Shown here piece after piece: positions 8,280 through 18,173 of a stretch of DNA of 64,000 nt. Source of the stretch: an uncultured Bacteroidales bacterium (GTDB taxonomy: Bacteria > Bacteroidota > Bacteroidia > Bacteroidales > UBA932). The translations under genes were made by a program, and so were the position numbers. Location of the stretch: NCBI GenBank assembly GCA_900318445.1, contig ONKO01000004.1, positions 87,443 through 151,442 on the forward strand, written 5' to 3'. Below the pieces are notes generated by a model. That model saw only the letters and a list, made by a program, of their open reading frames with translations, made no database searches and was not told the origin of the DNA. Within the stretch, counting starts at the first letter, position 1; each line of letters begins with the position of its first letter.

Positions 8280-10964
8280 ATGAAGTATGTTAAAAAAATA
8301 ATATGCTCAGTGGGCATGGCCTTCTCCCTGTTGTCCTGTCAGCGGGAGAAGGCTCTTCCCCTCACGGACGGTGACATCCGCCCCGGGGAAGCCGTGCTCT
8401 TTGCGCCCTATGTGTCCGACGCTGTCCTCACCAAGGCGGACGACGGATACCAGCCGCTCCCGGACGGGTATGCCCTCACGGTGGAGATGTACCGGGAAGG
8501 AGATGCCGGGGCGCTGGGCACCGCTCCGCTTTACTGGCCCGACAACGTGAAGGCCTATGGCTTCTGGGCCTATGCCGGCTCGGAAGTCCTGGACGGAGAC
8601 CAGAGCACCCGGGAGAAGTTTCTCCTGCAGGACCGCCTGGAGGGCTTTGGCCGCGTCCTGGGCGTGGCGGGTTATGAGGAAGAGGCCATCAACTACCGCA
8701 CTTCCAGGCAGTGGTACCGGGACAACCGGAGCCTGGGACTCATGCCCGAAGGAAGGGATGCTTCCTATTATAAGGAGATTCCGCTGTACCTGAAGCACCG
8801 GCGCTCGCTCGTGACCGTCAAGCTGAAGGCCGGAGAAGGCGTAGAGCAGGAAGACCTCACGCAGCTCGATAACATCCAGGCACGCATCTTCAGCTACAGC
8901 GACGCCGGCGTGCAGGAGATAACCCCGCTTCCGGGCATCGGCAAACTGGAGGACGATGCGGCGACGTCTGTCTTTACGGCGGTCGTGGCCCCTTACGATT
9001 ATGGGGAGAATGCTCAGACGGACATGATCTTTGAAGTGAAGCTCTCCACCCAGCGCTTTACTTTCTATGCCGCCAACGATTTTGAGAAGGACGACCCCGC
9101 CCACATGGCCCATTACCGCCTGGAGCCCGGCAAGCATCTGGTGATTACTGCCACGCTGGGCCGCGACGGCCGCAAGACGCTTATCACGGCCCTTGTCGAA
9201 GACTGGACCGAGACTGTAACCACATCGGTGGTGGACGACTACGGCCAGGCCGGCGACCTGTATCAGATCAATAACCGGAAGGAGCTCCGCGAGTTCCTGT
9301 CCAATCCCAGGAAGAATAAGCCCGGCAACGTGGCCATCATCGTTCCCAACTCCATTGACCTGGAAGAGGAGGACGGCCAGCCCGCCGAGTGGGAACCGCT
9401 CCCGCTCGACTGCACCCTGAACATGGCGGGGGCGGCATTCCGCACCCTGCATCCGGTGTTCTCCTTCGTGAGCGCCTCGGGAAACCTGGTCAACGGTGTG
9501 GTAACCGTGGGAAATGCCTCGGTTCCTTCGGCCGTCGCGCAGGAGAATCGCGGAACACTGGACCACATCACGGTGCTTCCCGTGACGGCCGACGGAGCCG
9601 CTTCTTCGGGCGTGGCAACGCTGGGTGCCCTGGTGGTGACCAACTGCGGCGTTATCGTCTCCTGCTCCTCCGACCTGCCGGTGGAGGGTACGGGAGATGC
9701 GTGCGTGGGCGGCATTGCTGCCACCTCTCTATATGCCGATGCAGCTGCCTCCATGCCCGTTATCGAAAGCTGCACGGTGAACGCCCGCGTAGACGCTTCC
9801 CACGGACAGGGCGGCGGCATTGTGGGAACCGCCGTGGGGCGCGTCTCCCACAACCGTTTCGAGTATGGCATCACCGTACTGCAGGACCCCGGCAACTTCA
9901 AGAACATTGTGGCGGCAAAGGCTGATGAAGACCGTGAGCTTCGTGCCGAGGAAAACTCCTGGCCCACGATTGCCCTGAATGAGGCCGCCGGCACCAATGT
10001 CTCCGAGTTCCGGTACGACGCCACCATCGACTCCCAGGATGAGCTGGCCCATCTCCTGAGCCTTCCCTCCTATAACCAGGATGGAAAGCAGTTCCGTCTT
10101 TCGAGCGGCTTTTCCATTTCGCGTGCGTCCTGGTCATTCGGCATCAAGTCGGATATCGGGAACGGCTCCGGCTATACCGTGCATTTCCTCCTGGACGGTA
10201 ATGAAAAGACTATCACGACCAATGCCATGATATTCAGTAACATCATGGGGGAGGTCCGGGACCTTACCGTAAAACTGAGCGGGGATATTACCCCCGCCGT
10301 GGTGAACGGCCTTGAGCAGGATGCCGTAGCTGCGCTGGCCTATTCGGTGCGCGGCGCCGGCGCCCGTATCAGTGGCATCCGCGTAAAAGGCGGGAACTAC
10401 AGGATTGCCGGCCCCAATGCCGGCGGAGTTGTGATGTGGGCCTTTGACGGAGCCACCGTCGAAAACTGCCAGTGCAAGGCCGACATCCGCGTAGCCGTGG
10501 ACGAGGTGGGCAAGGATGCCAAGCTCTATGCCGGCGGCATCGTGGCCTGCGCGGCCAAAGCAACCATCGCCCGCTGCGTATTCCACAGCACCGGCGGCAC
10601 CCTCTTCCGTGAGCCGGACGACTCATCGGCCCAAATCTTCTATGGCGGTATCCTGGGCGGTACGGTGCCCAACGGAGGTGCGGATTTTGAAAGCCGGCGC
10701 CCGGAGGTGCTCATCACCGACTGCACCAGCTGGTTCGACGTCCCCGAAGGGTCCGGAGTCCGGAAAGGCGCCGTGGTGGGCTACGCCATGTATGCCGATG
10801 AATTGAACGGCAATGCCCATACAAACGGTCTCAAGAAGGGCTGCCAGGGTAACTGGTGGGGCTCCTGCAGCGGTATAGGCACCTTTACGGGCGGTACCGT
10901 GGAGGAACTCCTGGGCCGCCGCAACGCGATTACGCCCGAATATGACGCAGACTATGATGACTAA
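8280..10964 (+). CDS. Fimbrillin-like lipoprotein 6 with a long C-terminal beta-helix-like region
   Basis: 894 residues with lipobox SLLSC (Cys20) and an LTKA motif about 33 residues later. The N-terminal 310 residues are a pilin-like module (TAPLYWPDN, YGFWAYAG) closed by LITALVEDW. From about residue 325 the sequence becomes a series of short Gly/Asn/Val-rich repeats with alternating strands (GNLVNGVVTVGN, GGIVGTAVG, AGGIVACAA, GGILGGTV). These look like GLUG or right-handed beta-helix repeats and suggest an adhesive stalk or tip. The gene begins one base after the previous stop and overlaps the next gene. The adhesin role is an inference. Confidence 0.75.
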   Translation: MKYVKKIICSVGMAFSLLSCQREKALPLTDGDIRPGEAVLFAPYVSDAVLTKADDGYQPLPDGYALTVEMYREGDAGALGTAPLYWPDNVKAYGFWAYAGSEVLDGDQSTREKFLLQDRLEGFGRVLGVAGYEEEAINYRTSRQWYRDNRSLGLMPEGRDASYYKEIPLYLKHRRSLVTVKLKAGEGVEQEDLTQLDNIQARIFSYSDAGVQEITPLPGIGKLEDDAATSVFTAVVAPYDYGENAQTDMIFEVKLSTQRFTFYAANDFEKDDPAHMAHYRLEPGKHLVITATLGRDGRKTLITALVEDWTETVTTSVVDDYGQAGDLYQINNRKELREFLSNPRKNKPGNVAIIVPNSIDLEEEDGQPAEWEPLPLDCTLNMAGAAFRTLHPVFSFVSASGNLVNGVVTVGNASVPSAVAQENRGTLDHITVLPVTADGAASSGVATLGALVVTNCGVIVSCSSDLPVEGTGDACVGGIAATSLYADAAASMPVIESCTVNARVDASHGQGGGIVGTAVGRVSHNRFEYGITVLQDPGNFKNIVAAKADEDRELRAEENSWPTIALNEAAGTNVSEFRYDATIDSQDELAHLLSLPSYNQDGKQFRLSSGFSISRASWSFGIKSDIGNGSGYTVHFLLDGNEKTITTNAMIFSNIMGEVRDLTVKLSGDITPAVVNGLEQDAVAALAYSVRGAGARISGIRVKGGNYRIAGPNAGGVVMWAFDGATVENCQCKADIRVAVDEVGKDAKLYAGGIVACAAKATIARCVFHSTGGTLFREPDDSSAQIFYGGILGGTVPNGGADFESRRPEVLITDCTSWFDVPEGSGVRKGAVVGYAMYADELNGNAHTNGLKKGCQGNWWGSCSGIGTFTGGTVEELLGRRNAITPEYDADYDD

Positions 10965-12582
10965 GACAAGAAATATCATACTGGGGCTTCTGCTCCTTGT
11001 TCCCCTTGCCTGCCAACGGGGAGAGGTCCCGGAAGGGGACCTCATCCGGGTGGGAGGCGTCGAGGCCGACGTAGAGGTGGAGACCAAGGCCGATGCCGAG
11101 TCCGTGGACTGGCTGGCTCCGCTTCTGAGGGAAGGCATGGACATCACCTACGGGCTGGACAAGGACCGCACCACGGCCCGCGAGGTCCGTCTGACGCTGC
11201 GTAAGGAGGATGTCCTTGACAAATACTCCTTCCTGTACAGGGATTCGGGCCTTCCCGGCCGATGGATGGGGAACGGCGCCCATTTCTTCGAGGGCGTCTA
11301 TATCCCGCAGGCGCTGACGGAGGGGGCCGACCTCCTGCAGGACCAGCGGGACTATACGCAGCTCTCGCACTACCTGAGCCTGCCGCCGGCTTTCACTCTG
11401 AACGCGACCGTCGCGCGCATCAAGCTTCCGCTACGGCACAGGCTGGCCCGGGTGCTGGCCTACATCCTCATCGATCCCACCCTGGGAAGCGATGTCACCC
11501 TTGAGGGCTACACCACCCCGGACGACCCCCTTACCACCGAAATCCGCTTCTGCAACGTGAACGTGCTCTCCGGCGTGGCCGACGGAAAGCCGCAGTGGGC
11601 CAAAGCCCGCAAGGTGGTGCCGCATTTCGTGGAGGAAAAGCAGGATTTCGTGATCTTCTACGACACGCAGAAAAAGGCCTACTACTATCCCACGGATCCG
11701 CAGTGGGACGCGCTCAATACATCCCTCCCGGCCGGATACGAGCGGTACGAATACGGGACGGTGCCCGTTTACGATGTCATTGTCCGGCCCACGTATACCT
11801 CGGACAAGACCGTGATGTACGATGAGGATCCGAAGGCGGGCGCATCGGCCACCAACAAGATTGATTTCGAAGTGATGCTCAGTAACGGCCTGCAGTATAC
11901 CCGCGAGTTCGTCTTTGACCTGGATGCCAACCACGAGACCATCGTGTACCTGCGTATCGGCCGCAAGAGCGTGGACTACAACAGCTCCGGCAGCGAGCTC
12001 TGGGTGGAGACGGTCAGCCATGACGACTATTACGGCACCGACAATCCCGGCGGCCACAACCTCTCCCATGCCGGCGGCAGCTGGCAGCGGGCCTACCGGA
12101 TAGGGACGCTGGAAGTGGGGGAGACCGACGGCGAGGATTACGACGGTACCCAGTATGTGGATGAAGCTGCCTGGAAAGAGATGTTTGCGCAGGCGCATGC
12201 GGGCGGGGCCCACCACGGGGATTATTTCATTCTCACGAAAGACCTCGCGCTGGATGCATCGGCCCTCCCCGAAGACTTTGTCTTCACCGGCCATCTGGAC
12301 GGGCTGGATCATACGCTTACTTTTACCGGCTTCGGCGCCGAAGACGTTGTCTTTGACCGGGTGGACGGAACCTATGACGTTACCTCCGAAGGGGAGGCGA
12401 ATGTGCACCTGGAAAAGGGGCTCTGGGTCCCCGCGGCCGGATGGAGGGCCGAGCTCCTGAACACGAAGTTTGTGCTGGAAGAAGGTACGCTTCTCGGAAC
12501 ATCTGTCACCGGATACGTGCACAACTGCCGGCTCAACGGCCCGCGCATCCCGGATGTGACGCCCGCACTCCCGCAATACTAG
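10957..12582 (+). CDS. Fimbrillin-like lipoprotein 7
   Basis: 541 residues from ATG 10957, chosen because it gives a compact signal peptide (MTKTRN then a hydrophobic stretch) and lipobox VPLAC at Cys19. In-frame ATGs at 10942 and 10954 are alternatives. The ETKAD motif follows about 23 residues after the cysteine. The middle of the protein is pilin-like and the last 130 residues (YVDEAAWKEMF..., FVFTGHLDGLDHTLTF) resemble the region before GLUG or beta-helix repeats in Bacteroidales surface proteins. It overlaps the preceding gene by 8 bases and is followed 7 bases later by the next lipoprotein gene. Confidence 0.7.
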   Translation: MTKTRNIILGLLLLVPLACQRGEVPEGDLIRVGGVEADVEVETKADAESVDWLAPLLREGMDITYGLDKDRTTAREVRLTLRKEDVLDKYSFLYRDSGLPGRWMGNGAHFFEGVYIPQALTEGADLLQDQRDYTQLSHYLSLPPAFTLNATVARIKLPLRHRLARVLAYILIDPTLGSDVTLEGYTTPDDPLTTEIRFCNVNVLSGVADGKPQWAKARKVVPHFVEEKQDFVIFYDTQKKAYYYPTDPQWDALNTSLPAGYERYEYGTVPVYDVIVRPTYTSDKTVMYDEDPKAGASATNKIDFEVMLSNGLQYTREFVFDLDANHETIVYLRIGRKSVDYNSSGSELWVETVSHDDYYGTDNPGGHNLSHAGGSWQRAYRIGTLEVGETDGEDYDGTQYVDEAAWKEMFAQAHAGGAHHGDYFILTKDLALDASALPEDFVFTGHLDGLDHTLTFTGFGAEDVVFDRVDGTYDVTSEGEANVHLEKGLWVPAAGWRAELLNTKFVLEEGTLLGTSVTGYVHNCRLNGPRIPDVTPALPQY

Positions 12583-12589
12583 AAAAGGC

Positions 12590-15118
12590 ATGAAAGGAAA
12601 GCATATCATCATATCTGTACTGACGCTCATCGTCGCGGCCGCCTGTTCTAAGGAGACCTTCCTGACGGAGTGGCTGGGCCGCGGGGTGCGGTTCAGCGCA
12701 ACCCAGTCCGATCCCTTCGCAACGCGCACTACGTACCGGCACGACGGCTCGTTCAACGAGGGAGACATCATGACCATTTACCGGCAGTACATGGGCGGCA
12801 GCGGCTTTGACGCAGACCGGGAGGCCTACCGCGTGTACACGCTCAATACCAAATATGCGGCCGGAACCTCCCTGGTGCTGGATTCCGACTGGAAACCCCT
12901 TCCGGGCGCGCTGGGATCCAACCTGCCCGGGAATACGTTTACGCAGACATCGGCTGACTCCCTCACCTGGGAGAACGGCCGCACGGTGCGCTTCCGCTCG
13001 TTCGCGCGCAGTAACCTTGCGGGGGCCATCGGTGGCAGCGCCAGGAGTAAAGGCAGCTATTATCCCGACTACAGCATCTCCGAATGGGTGACGGTGTCGG
13101 GCCCCACCATCGACGTCCCCATGCGCCTGAAGCACCAGGGCTGCCGCGTGGGCTTCATCCCCAAGGCGGGCAACGAGTTTGGCAGCGCGGTCATCTGCCT
13201 GGAGGACGGGGACTATGATGCGCCGGAGGAGGCCGAGGCCGTTAGGGCCGTGTATGAGAGAATGTGCATGCCGTCCGGCGTGGACATCCATCACTCGCTC
13301 CTGAGAACGCTCACGAAGGCAAAGTATGAGGCCATGACGGACTTCAGCCGCATCCATGAGGGAACGGAGGGGATGGTGTCCTTCGGCACGCTTTCTCCCG
13401 AAGAGATTGCTTCCGACGTGCAGCGTCCGGTGTTCTGTTCCAACGACGGCCGCCTGTACATGGTCACCATCCCGTATGACATGAGCGGTGCGGAGACGGG
13501 CGGCGAGCTCCTCACGCTCCCTCCTTTTACCCGCTTCCGGATCTGGCTCTATGACGTGAACAGCGGAGATAACGGGGGAAGTGACGCCGTGGAATCGGCC
13601 TCCCACATTTTCTCCCTCAGCGATATCCTGGCGCCGGGCAGCAGCGAGGCGCTCTATCCCGACGGGCTGCCGCTCATCCCGGGCTACAGCTACCTTTTCA
13701 GCGTGGGATACCATTACGACCATTTTACCATTACTCCGGCCGACCATTTCTCCTGGGACGAGCAGGATGCCGAGGGCGGGAAGCGGGACGATGAATCGCA
13801 CGACCCTTCCGCGAATGAGCCGTACCGCTGGTGGCAGCAGGCCATCCACGATGCCATTCCCAAAACCATCAGCGAGATCTACAAGCCGGAGTTCCACATT
13901 GGGACGCCGGAGCAGTTTCTGGAGATGATGCACCTTGTCAACGGTACGGCGGCCCGGAAGATGAGCGGCCTCACGCAGGTGCTGGACCGCTCCGACAACC
14001 TGTACCGCTGGTATCGCAGCGAGGATGTGGAAAACGGGCAGGTGAGGGCCGGTGCCGACTCCGTGAGCCGGGCCCAGGCCGAGGAAGAGGGCTATATCTT
14101 CTACGACCACTATCATCCGGCCAATGCCGACCAGGCTGCCTATGCCCGCATCGACTATCTCCGGGGACCGTTCAGTTTCTATGACGACGACCTGGACCGC
14201 CACTTTACCATTGTCCTGGACCGGGACCTGGATTTCTGCGACTGGGAAATCACTTCTGTGGGGGCGCAGGAGTCCACGCCTTTCCGTGGCGTATTCGAGG
14301 GGAACATGCACTGGCTCAGGAACGTGCATGTGGATGGCGGCAGTCTCTTCGGGGACTGCGTGCAGGCGGCGGTCCGCAACCTCCGCATTGTGTCTAACCA
14401 CGACTTCCAGCTCATGCGGTCGGCCAGGGCTGGCAACAAGACGGGCTACGGCGCCTACATCGTGGGCGTTTCCATCCAGGCGCCATCGGCCGGCAATCCC
14501 GTCGCCGGAAGCCTGCAGGGGAACAGCTACGTGGTGGGATGTCTCTATGAGGGCCGGGCCGCCGGCGCCATGGTGGGACAGGCCGATGACCTGCACATGA
14601 TTGGCAACATGATGGCGGCGGGGGGAATTCCTTCCGGCAGCGGAGCGCTCCTCGGGGCGTATTTGCCGGGCGCCGCCAGTGCTTTCCTGGCCCCGCAGAC
14701 GGGGTCCAAGCCCGCCTGGGGCCGTTTCATGGTGAACTACTACGACATTACGCTCTCTCCCGGCACCACCGCCGTCGGGGGCGTGGCCGATGCCTACGGA
14801 CCGCTGGAGTACATCCGCGGGGCGCACTCCTACGTGCTCAAGGCCAAAAACGACAACCTGCTCTCCGACGATGTGCCCTTCGACAAACTGGGTACGCCCG
14901 AAATGAAGGAGGGCTTCTACGGACTGGCGCCCTGGAAGGCCATGAACTATGCCATCTGGCGCTACAACCAGGACGGTGCGGTGGTGAGTGAACCGCACAA
15001 CTGCCTGGGACACTATGAGAATGATGCGGAGGGGTATGCCCACACGTATCCCCGGCTGACGGAAGGCGCGCCCGGTGCCGCCTGCGAGGGCTGGAACGTA
15101 TTGGAACAGAACAACTGA
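12590..15118 (+). CDS. Fimbrillin-like lipoprotein 8 with C-terminal beta-helix-like region
   Basis: 842 residues with lipobox VAAAC (Cys19) and an ATRT motif about 30 residues downstream, the arginine version of the TK/R motif in this operon. The N-terminal half is a pilin-like module that ends with YSYLFSVGYHYDHFTITP. The second half has PFRGVFEGNMHWLRNVHVDG and repeated short Gly-rich turns (GSLFGDCVQ, AGAMVGQADDL), a pattern like the entry to GLUG repeats. A role as an adhesive, surface-anchored minor fimbrial subunit is plausible. The stop TGA shares a base with the next ATG. Confidence 0.75.
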   Translation: MKGKHIIISVLTLIVAAACSKETFLTEWLGRGVRFSATQSDPFATRTTYRHDGSFNEGDIMTIYRQYMGGSGFDADREAYRVYTLNTKYAAGTSLVLDSDWKPLPGALGSNLPGNTFTQTSADSLTWENGRTVRFRSFARSNLAGAIGGSARSKGSYYPDYSISEWVTVSGPTIDVPMRLKHQGCRVGFIPKAGNEFGSAVICLEDGDYDAPEEAEAVRAVYERMCMPSGVDIHHSLLRTLTKAKYEAMTDFSRIHEGTEGMVSFGTLSPEEIASDVQRPVFCSNDGRLYMVTIPYDMSGAETGGELLTLPPFTRFRIWLYDVNSGDNGGSDAVESASHIFSLSDILAPGSSEALYPDGLPLIPGYSYLFSVGYHYDHFTITPADHFSWDEQDAEGGKRDDESHDPSANEPYRWWQQAIHDAIPKTISEIYKPEFHIGTPEQFLEMMHLVNGTAARKMSGLTQVLDRSDNLYRWYRSEDVENGQVRAGADSVSRAQAEEEGYIFYDHYHPANADQAAYARIDYLRGPFSFYDDDLDRHFTIVLDRDLDFCDWEITSVGAQESTPFRGVFEGNMHWLRNVHVDGGSLFGDCVQAAVRNLRIVSNHDFQLMRSARAGNKTGYGAYIVGVSIQAPSAGNPVAGSLQGNSYVVGCLYEGRAAGAMVGQADDLHMIGNMMAAGGIPSGSGALLGAYLPGAASAFLAPQTGSKPAWGRFMVNYYDITLSPGTTAVGGVADAYGPLEYIRGAHSYVLKAKNDNLLSDDVPFDKLGTPEMKEGFYGLAPWKAMNYAIWRYNQDGAVVSEPHNCLGHYENDAEGYAHTYPRLTEGAPGAACEGWNVLEQNN

Positions 15119-16128
15119 TGGACATGAAAAACAGAATCACAGGGATGGGCCTCGCCCTTCTTCTCATGGCTTCCTGCACGAAGGAGGCACCGCTGGAGGA
15201 AGGTGTGGTCCGCTTTACCACCACGGTCGCTCCCTTTGACGGAGCAACCAAGACCGACCTGTCCGGCCGGGCCTTTGCCGTGGGGGACCGCATGAAGCTC
15301 AAAATCGTATGCCCCTTCGACGACCGCACCCAGTTTGGAGAGACTACCTATGGCCACAGCGCCGATGCGTTCTGGCTTTTCAAGTGGAGCGGAACCGACT
15401 GGAGCGTCCTTACTGCCGCCGACAAGGTGGACGTGGAAGGGGATTACCGCTACTCCGCCGCCCCCAACCTGTATGAGCGGTACCTGGCCCAGCAGACTCC
15501 GTATGTGTTTACGGCGTCTTCTTGGAGCGAGAACGTTGTGTTTGTCTCCGGCGGGAGCCGCTATTCCCAGTACAACTATGTTTTCGAGGCCGACCAGTCC
15601 ACCGAAAAGAATTACCTGAAGTCCGACCTCCTGTGGGCCCAGTCCTACATGCAGACGGGCTCCTACAATGTGCATCTTTCCTTCGACCATGTCATGGCCT
15701 GCCTTCGCCTGAGTGTCGCGGGGGTGTCGGGAAGTGCTGTGGTTACGCTGGAAGGCATGCCCGACATTGACCAGCGGGAGGTGGTGGTGGGAGACTACTA
15801 TGCCGCCCGCAGCAAGGTGAACGCACGTTTCGGCTATAAGGAAAAGTGCAGCTGCCCGCTGGAAGACAACGGGAAGGTGCTGGGCGTAGCGGTGAACAGC
15901 GACGCCCAGGGCAAGGCCTATGTGAAGCCGCTCTCCGAGATTCCTTTTACCGGTGTATACACCGCTCACCGCAGCGGAGACTCCTATTATCTGATTGTAC
16001 CGCCCTCATCGCTGCCCGCCCGCGCCCGCGTCTGGATCCGGGACGGGGAAAAGCGCTACAGCTACCTGCTGGAAAGGACGGTCTTTGAACAGGGAAAACT
16101 CTATCCCGTGAACATTAGTGCAGAATGA
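15118..16128 (+). CDS. Fimbrillin-family lipoprotein 9
   Basis: 336 residues, lipobox LMASC (Cys20); an in-frame ATG two codons later is an equally good start. The motif GATKTDL about 25 residues after the cysteine, followed by FAVGDRMKL, is the usual N-terminus of fimbrillin-family proteins. One pilin-like module is present, with the long strand pair DSYYLIVPPSSLPARARVWI near the end that is common in this family. It overlaps its upstream neighbour by one base and its downstream neighbour by four (ATGA), so translational coupling is likely. Confidence 0.8.
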   Translation: MDMKNRITGMGLALLLMASCTKEAPLEEGVVRFTTTVAPFDGATKTDLSGRAFAVGDRMKLKIVCPFDDRTQFGETTYGHSADAFWLFKWSGTDWSVLTAADKVDVEGDYRYSAAPNLYERYLAQQTPYVFTASSWSENVVFVSGGSRYSQYNYVFEADQSTEKNYLKSDLLWAQSYMQTGSYNVHLSFDHVMACLRLSVAGVSGSAVVTLEGMPDIDQREVVVGDYYAARSKVNARFGYKEKCSCPLEDNGKVLGVAVNSDAQGKAYVKPLSEIPFTGVYTAHRSGDSYYLIVPPSSLPARARVWIRDGEKRYSYLLERTVFEQGKLYPVNISAE

Positions 16129-18077
16129 AGCGTCTGACTTATATCATCTTGCTGGCCCTCACCGCCTGTTCGGTGAAGGAAGCGGCTCCCGCTCTCCGGC
16201 CAGAGCTGCGGGGCATCCGTGCCTCGATTGAAGGCGGCGAGCCCGATACCCGCGCTACCGTGACCAAACTGGCCGATTATGTGGGCCGGAGCAAGTTCCG
16301 GGGCGGGGACAGGGCCATCTTTACCAACATCCGCCGTACGGAGTATCCCATTGCGGAATTCACCTATCCCGGGACGGAAAACTATGAGGGAGTCACCTTC
16401 GTGGCGGGGGACGGCGGCGGCTGGACGCGCGGGGAGGGCGACGGCGCTCCCGAGCGCGTGTACTGGACCGATGCCGTGAGCCCGCACACCTTCGTGGCCT
16501 ACAGCATTCCGCAGGATGCTTCCTTTGACTGGACCCGGGAGCAGGAGATGCTTTACTCCTACTATGTGGGTACGCTGGGAGACCCTTCGGAGAGTGGAGA
16601 GATTGTGTTTGACACGGCAGAGGCGCTGGAAAAGGAAGATCTCCTCATCTGCCACGACACCGGCGTGCGGGCCGAGCCCGGCGGAAGCGTGGCCCTGGTG
16701 AAGTTCGCCCATGCCCTTGCCAGCGTACGCGTGGTGGTGAACATCAACGGATTCTCTGCCAGCTCGTCGGCGGTGGACAACCAGACCGTGGTGTCGGACA
16801 TGCGCCTTCTCCACCAGCCCACCCGTTATAAGTGGATGGAGTCCAGCGCTGCCGTCCAGCCTTACGGCGACGAGGATTCCCGGAGAGATCTGCTGCTGTG
16901 GATTCCGAACGGCTCCGGCGTGGGTTCGAGCCAGGCCCGGACCTTTACCTTCTACGGCATTACGGCTCCCCAGCCCATGGATTATCTGACGACGCTCTCC
17001 GGTGAAAACGCCCGGTACCGGAAGACGCAGCTGAGCTTTGACGTCACCTATCCCGATCCCCTGAATCCCCAGCTGCTGAAAACGTGCACCTATACGGCCT
17101 CTCTCCAGGATGTCTCCTTCGAGTCTGGCTACAATACCACCATCAACATTACGCTTAACCACCGGGACGAGCAGATGGTGGTGGGCGTGGACTTCGAGGA
17201 CTGGGAGTTTGTGTCCACCCCCGACCAGAGCCAGCTCAAGAAAAACTCGACTTTCCTTCACGATACTTCCCGCAGCAGCGTGACCATCGCAACCGATACG
17301 GAAGCTACCGAGGATGATGCCACCTGGCTCTATTTCCAGGAAGGCCATCTCCAGGATATATACGGCCATGACGGCTCCCGGGAGCATCCTTTCCAGATTT
17401 CCACGGCCGGACAGTTCCTCTCTTTTGCCTATGAAGTAAAGGACGGCCGCTCTTTCGGGGGACAGTATGTGGCGCTGGATGCAGACCTTACCTTCGAGGT
17501 TCCCTGGATTGGGGTGGGCGATGCCTCACATCCGTTCAAGGGGACTTTCCTTGGCGGCATGCGCTATCTCTGCAGCGTAAAGGGCAGCCCTCTCTTCGGA
17601 AATCTGGCTGCCGGTTCCCGTCTGGAACAGCTGCAGGTGCTGGCAGGTGGTACGGTGGACGGACGGGGTGTTTTGACAGATTCCGGCGAAGGAGTCATCT
17701 GCGCCTGTGTCGTGGATGGCGACGTGACGCTTGGCGGCAGCAATGCCGGTGCCCTGGTGGGCACCAATTCGGGTGTCATCCTGGCCAGTTACCATACGGG
17801 AACTACCTCCGGAGCGGCGCCTGTGGGAGGCCTCGTCGGCACCAACAGCGGCACCCTGGTGGGCTGTTACCAGGCCGGGAAAGTGACGGGAGAGAGGATT
17901 GCTGCTTCTAGCACCGGCGTAGTGGAGGCTTGTCTCTATACCTCGGAGTCCATGACGCGCCCTTCCTTTACCGAGACGCTCAACAGCGGAATCGCTTCCT
18001 GGTGCGCCAGCCACTCCGGTTACGACGTTTACGTTTACGTGCACCAGCCGGCCGGTTATCCCCATTTGAGCGAATAA
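16125..18077 (+). CDS. Fimbrillin-family lipoprotein 10 with GLUG repeats, last gene of the operon
   Basis: 650 residues with a short signal peptide and lipobox ALTAC (Cys15), then the PDTRATV motif. Residues about 30-370 form a fimbrillin-like module closing with VGVDFEDWEF. From about residue 425 the sequence reads as a GLUG region: WIGVGDASHPFKGTFLGG followed by repeats such as NAGALVGTNSGVI and VGGLVGTNSGTLVGCY. GLUG regions are usual in Bacteroidales adhesin-like proteins. It overlaps the previous gene by four bases and is followed by an AT-rich spacer with a new promoter, so it ends the lipoprotein operon. Confidence 0.8.
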   Translation: MKRLTYIILLALTACSVKEAAPALRPELRGIRASIEGGEPDTRATVTKLADYVGRSKFRGGDRAIFTNIRRTEYPIAEFTYPGTENYEGVTFVAGDGGGWTRGEGDGAPERVYWTDAVSPHTFVAYSIPQDASFDWTREQEMLYSYYVGTLGDPSESGEIVFDTAEALEKEDLLICHDTGVRAEPGGSVALVKFAHALASVRVVVNINGFSASSSAVDNQTVVSDMRLLHQPTRYKWMESSAAVQPYGDEDSRRDLLLWIPNGSGVGSSQARTFTFYGITAPQPMDYLTTLSGENARYRKTQLSFDVTYPDPLNPQLLKTCTYTASLQDVSFESGYNTTINITLNHRDEQMVVGVDFEDWEFVSTPDQSQLKKNSTFLHDTSRSSVTIATDTEATEDDATWLYFQEGHLQDIYGHDGSREHPFQISTAGQFLSFAYEVKDGRSFGGQYVALDADLTFEVPWIGVGDASHPFKGTFLGGMRYLCSVKGSPLFGNLAAGSRLEQLQVLAGGTVDGRGVLTDSGEGVICACVVDGDVTLGGSNAGALVGTNSGVILASYHTGTTSGAAPVGGLVGTNSGTLVGCYQAGKVTGERIAASSTGVVEACLYTSESMTRPSFTETLNSGIASWCASHSGYDVYVYVHQPAGYPHLSE

Positions 18078-18087
18078 TTGCAAAAGT

Positions 18088-18142
18088 TTTACAACAAATT
18101 GTAATAGTTTTACGCGGGGTTCGGGGAGAAGTGCTACTTTTG
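18088..18142 (+). promoter_or_regulatory. Spacer with short palindrome and -7 box for the next gene
   Basis: The AT-rich spacer contains the small inverted repeat TTACAAcaaaTTGTAA (about 18090-18105) and two AGTTTTAC direct repeats. TACTTTTG at 18135-18142 matches the Bacteroidetes -7 consensus TAnnTTTG and lies 31 bases before the ATG at 18174. A clear TTTG -33 box is not seen at the usual spacing, so the promoter call rests on the -7 box and position. Confidence 0.5.
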
Positions 18143-18173
18143 CTCCCGGAACAAACCATAAAAACAACATATC

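Noticed and set aside
12533-15043. Long minus-strand open frame opposite lipoprotein 8
   Set aside because: Shadow frame: composition rich in Arg, His, Gly and Val, no signal or domain; the plus-strand gene has a lipobox and fits the operon.
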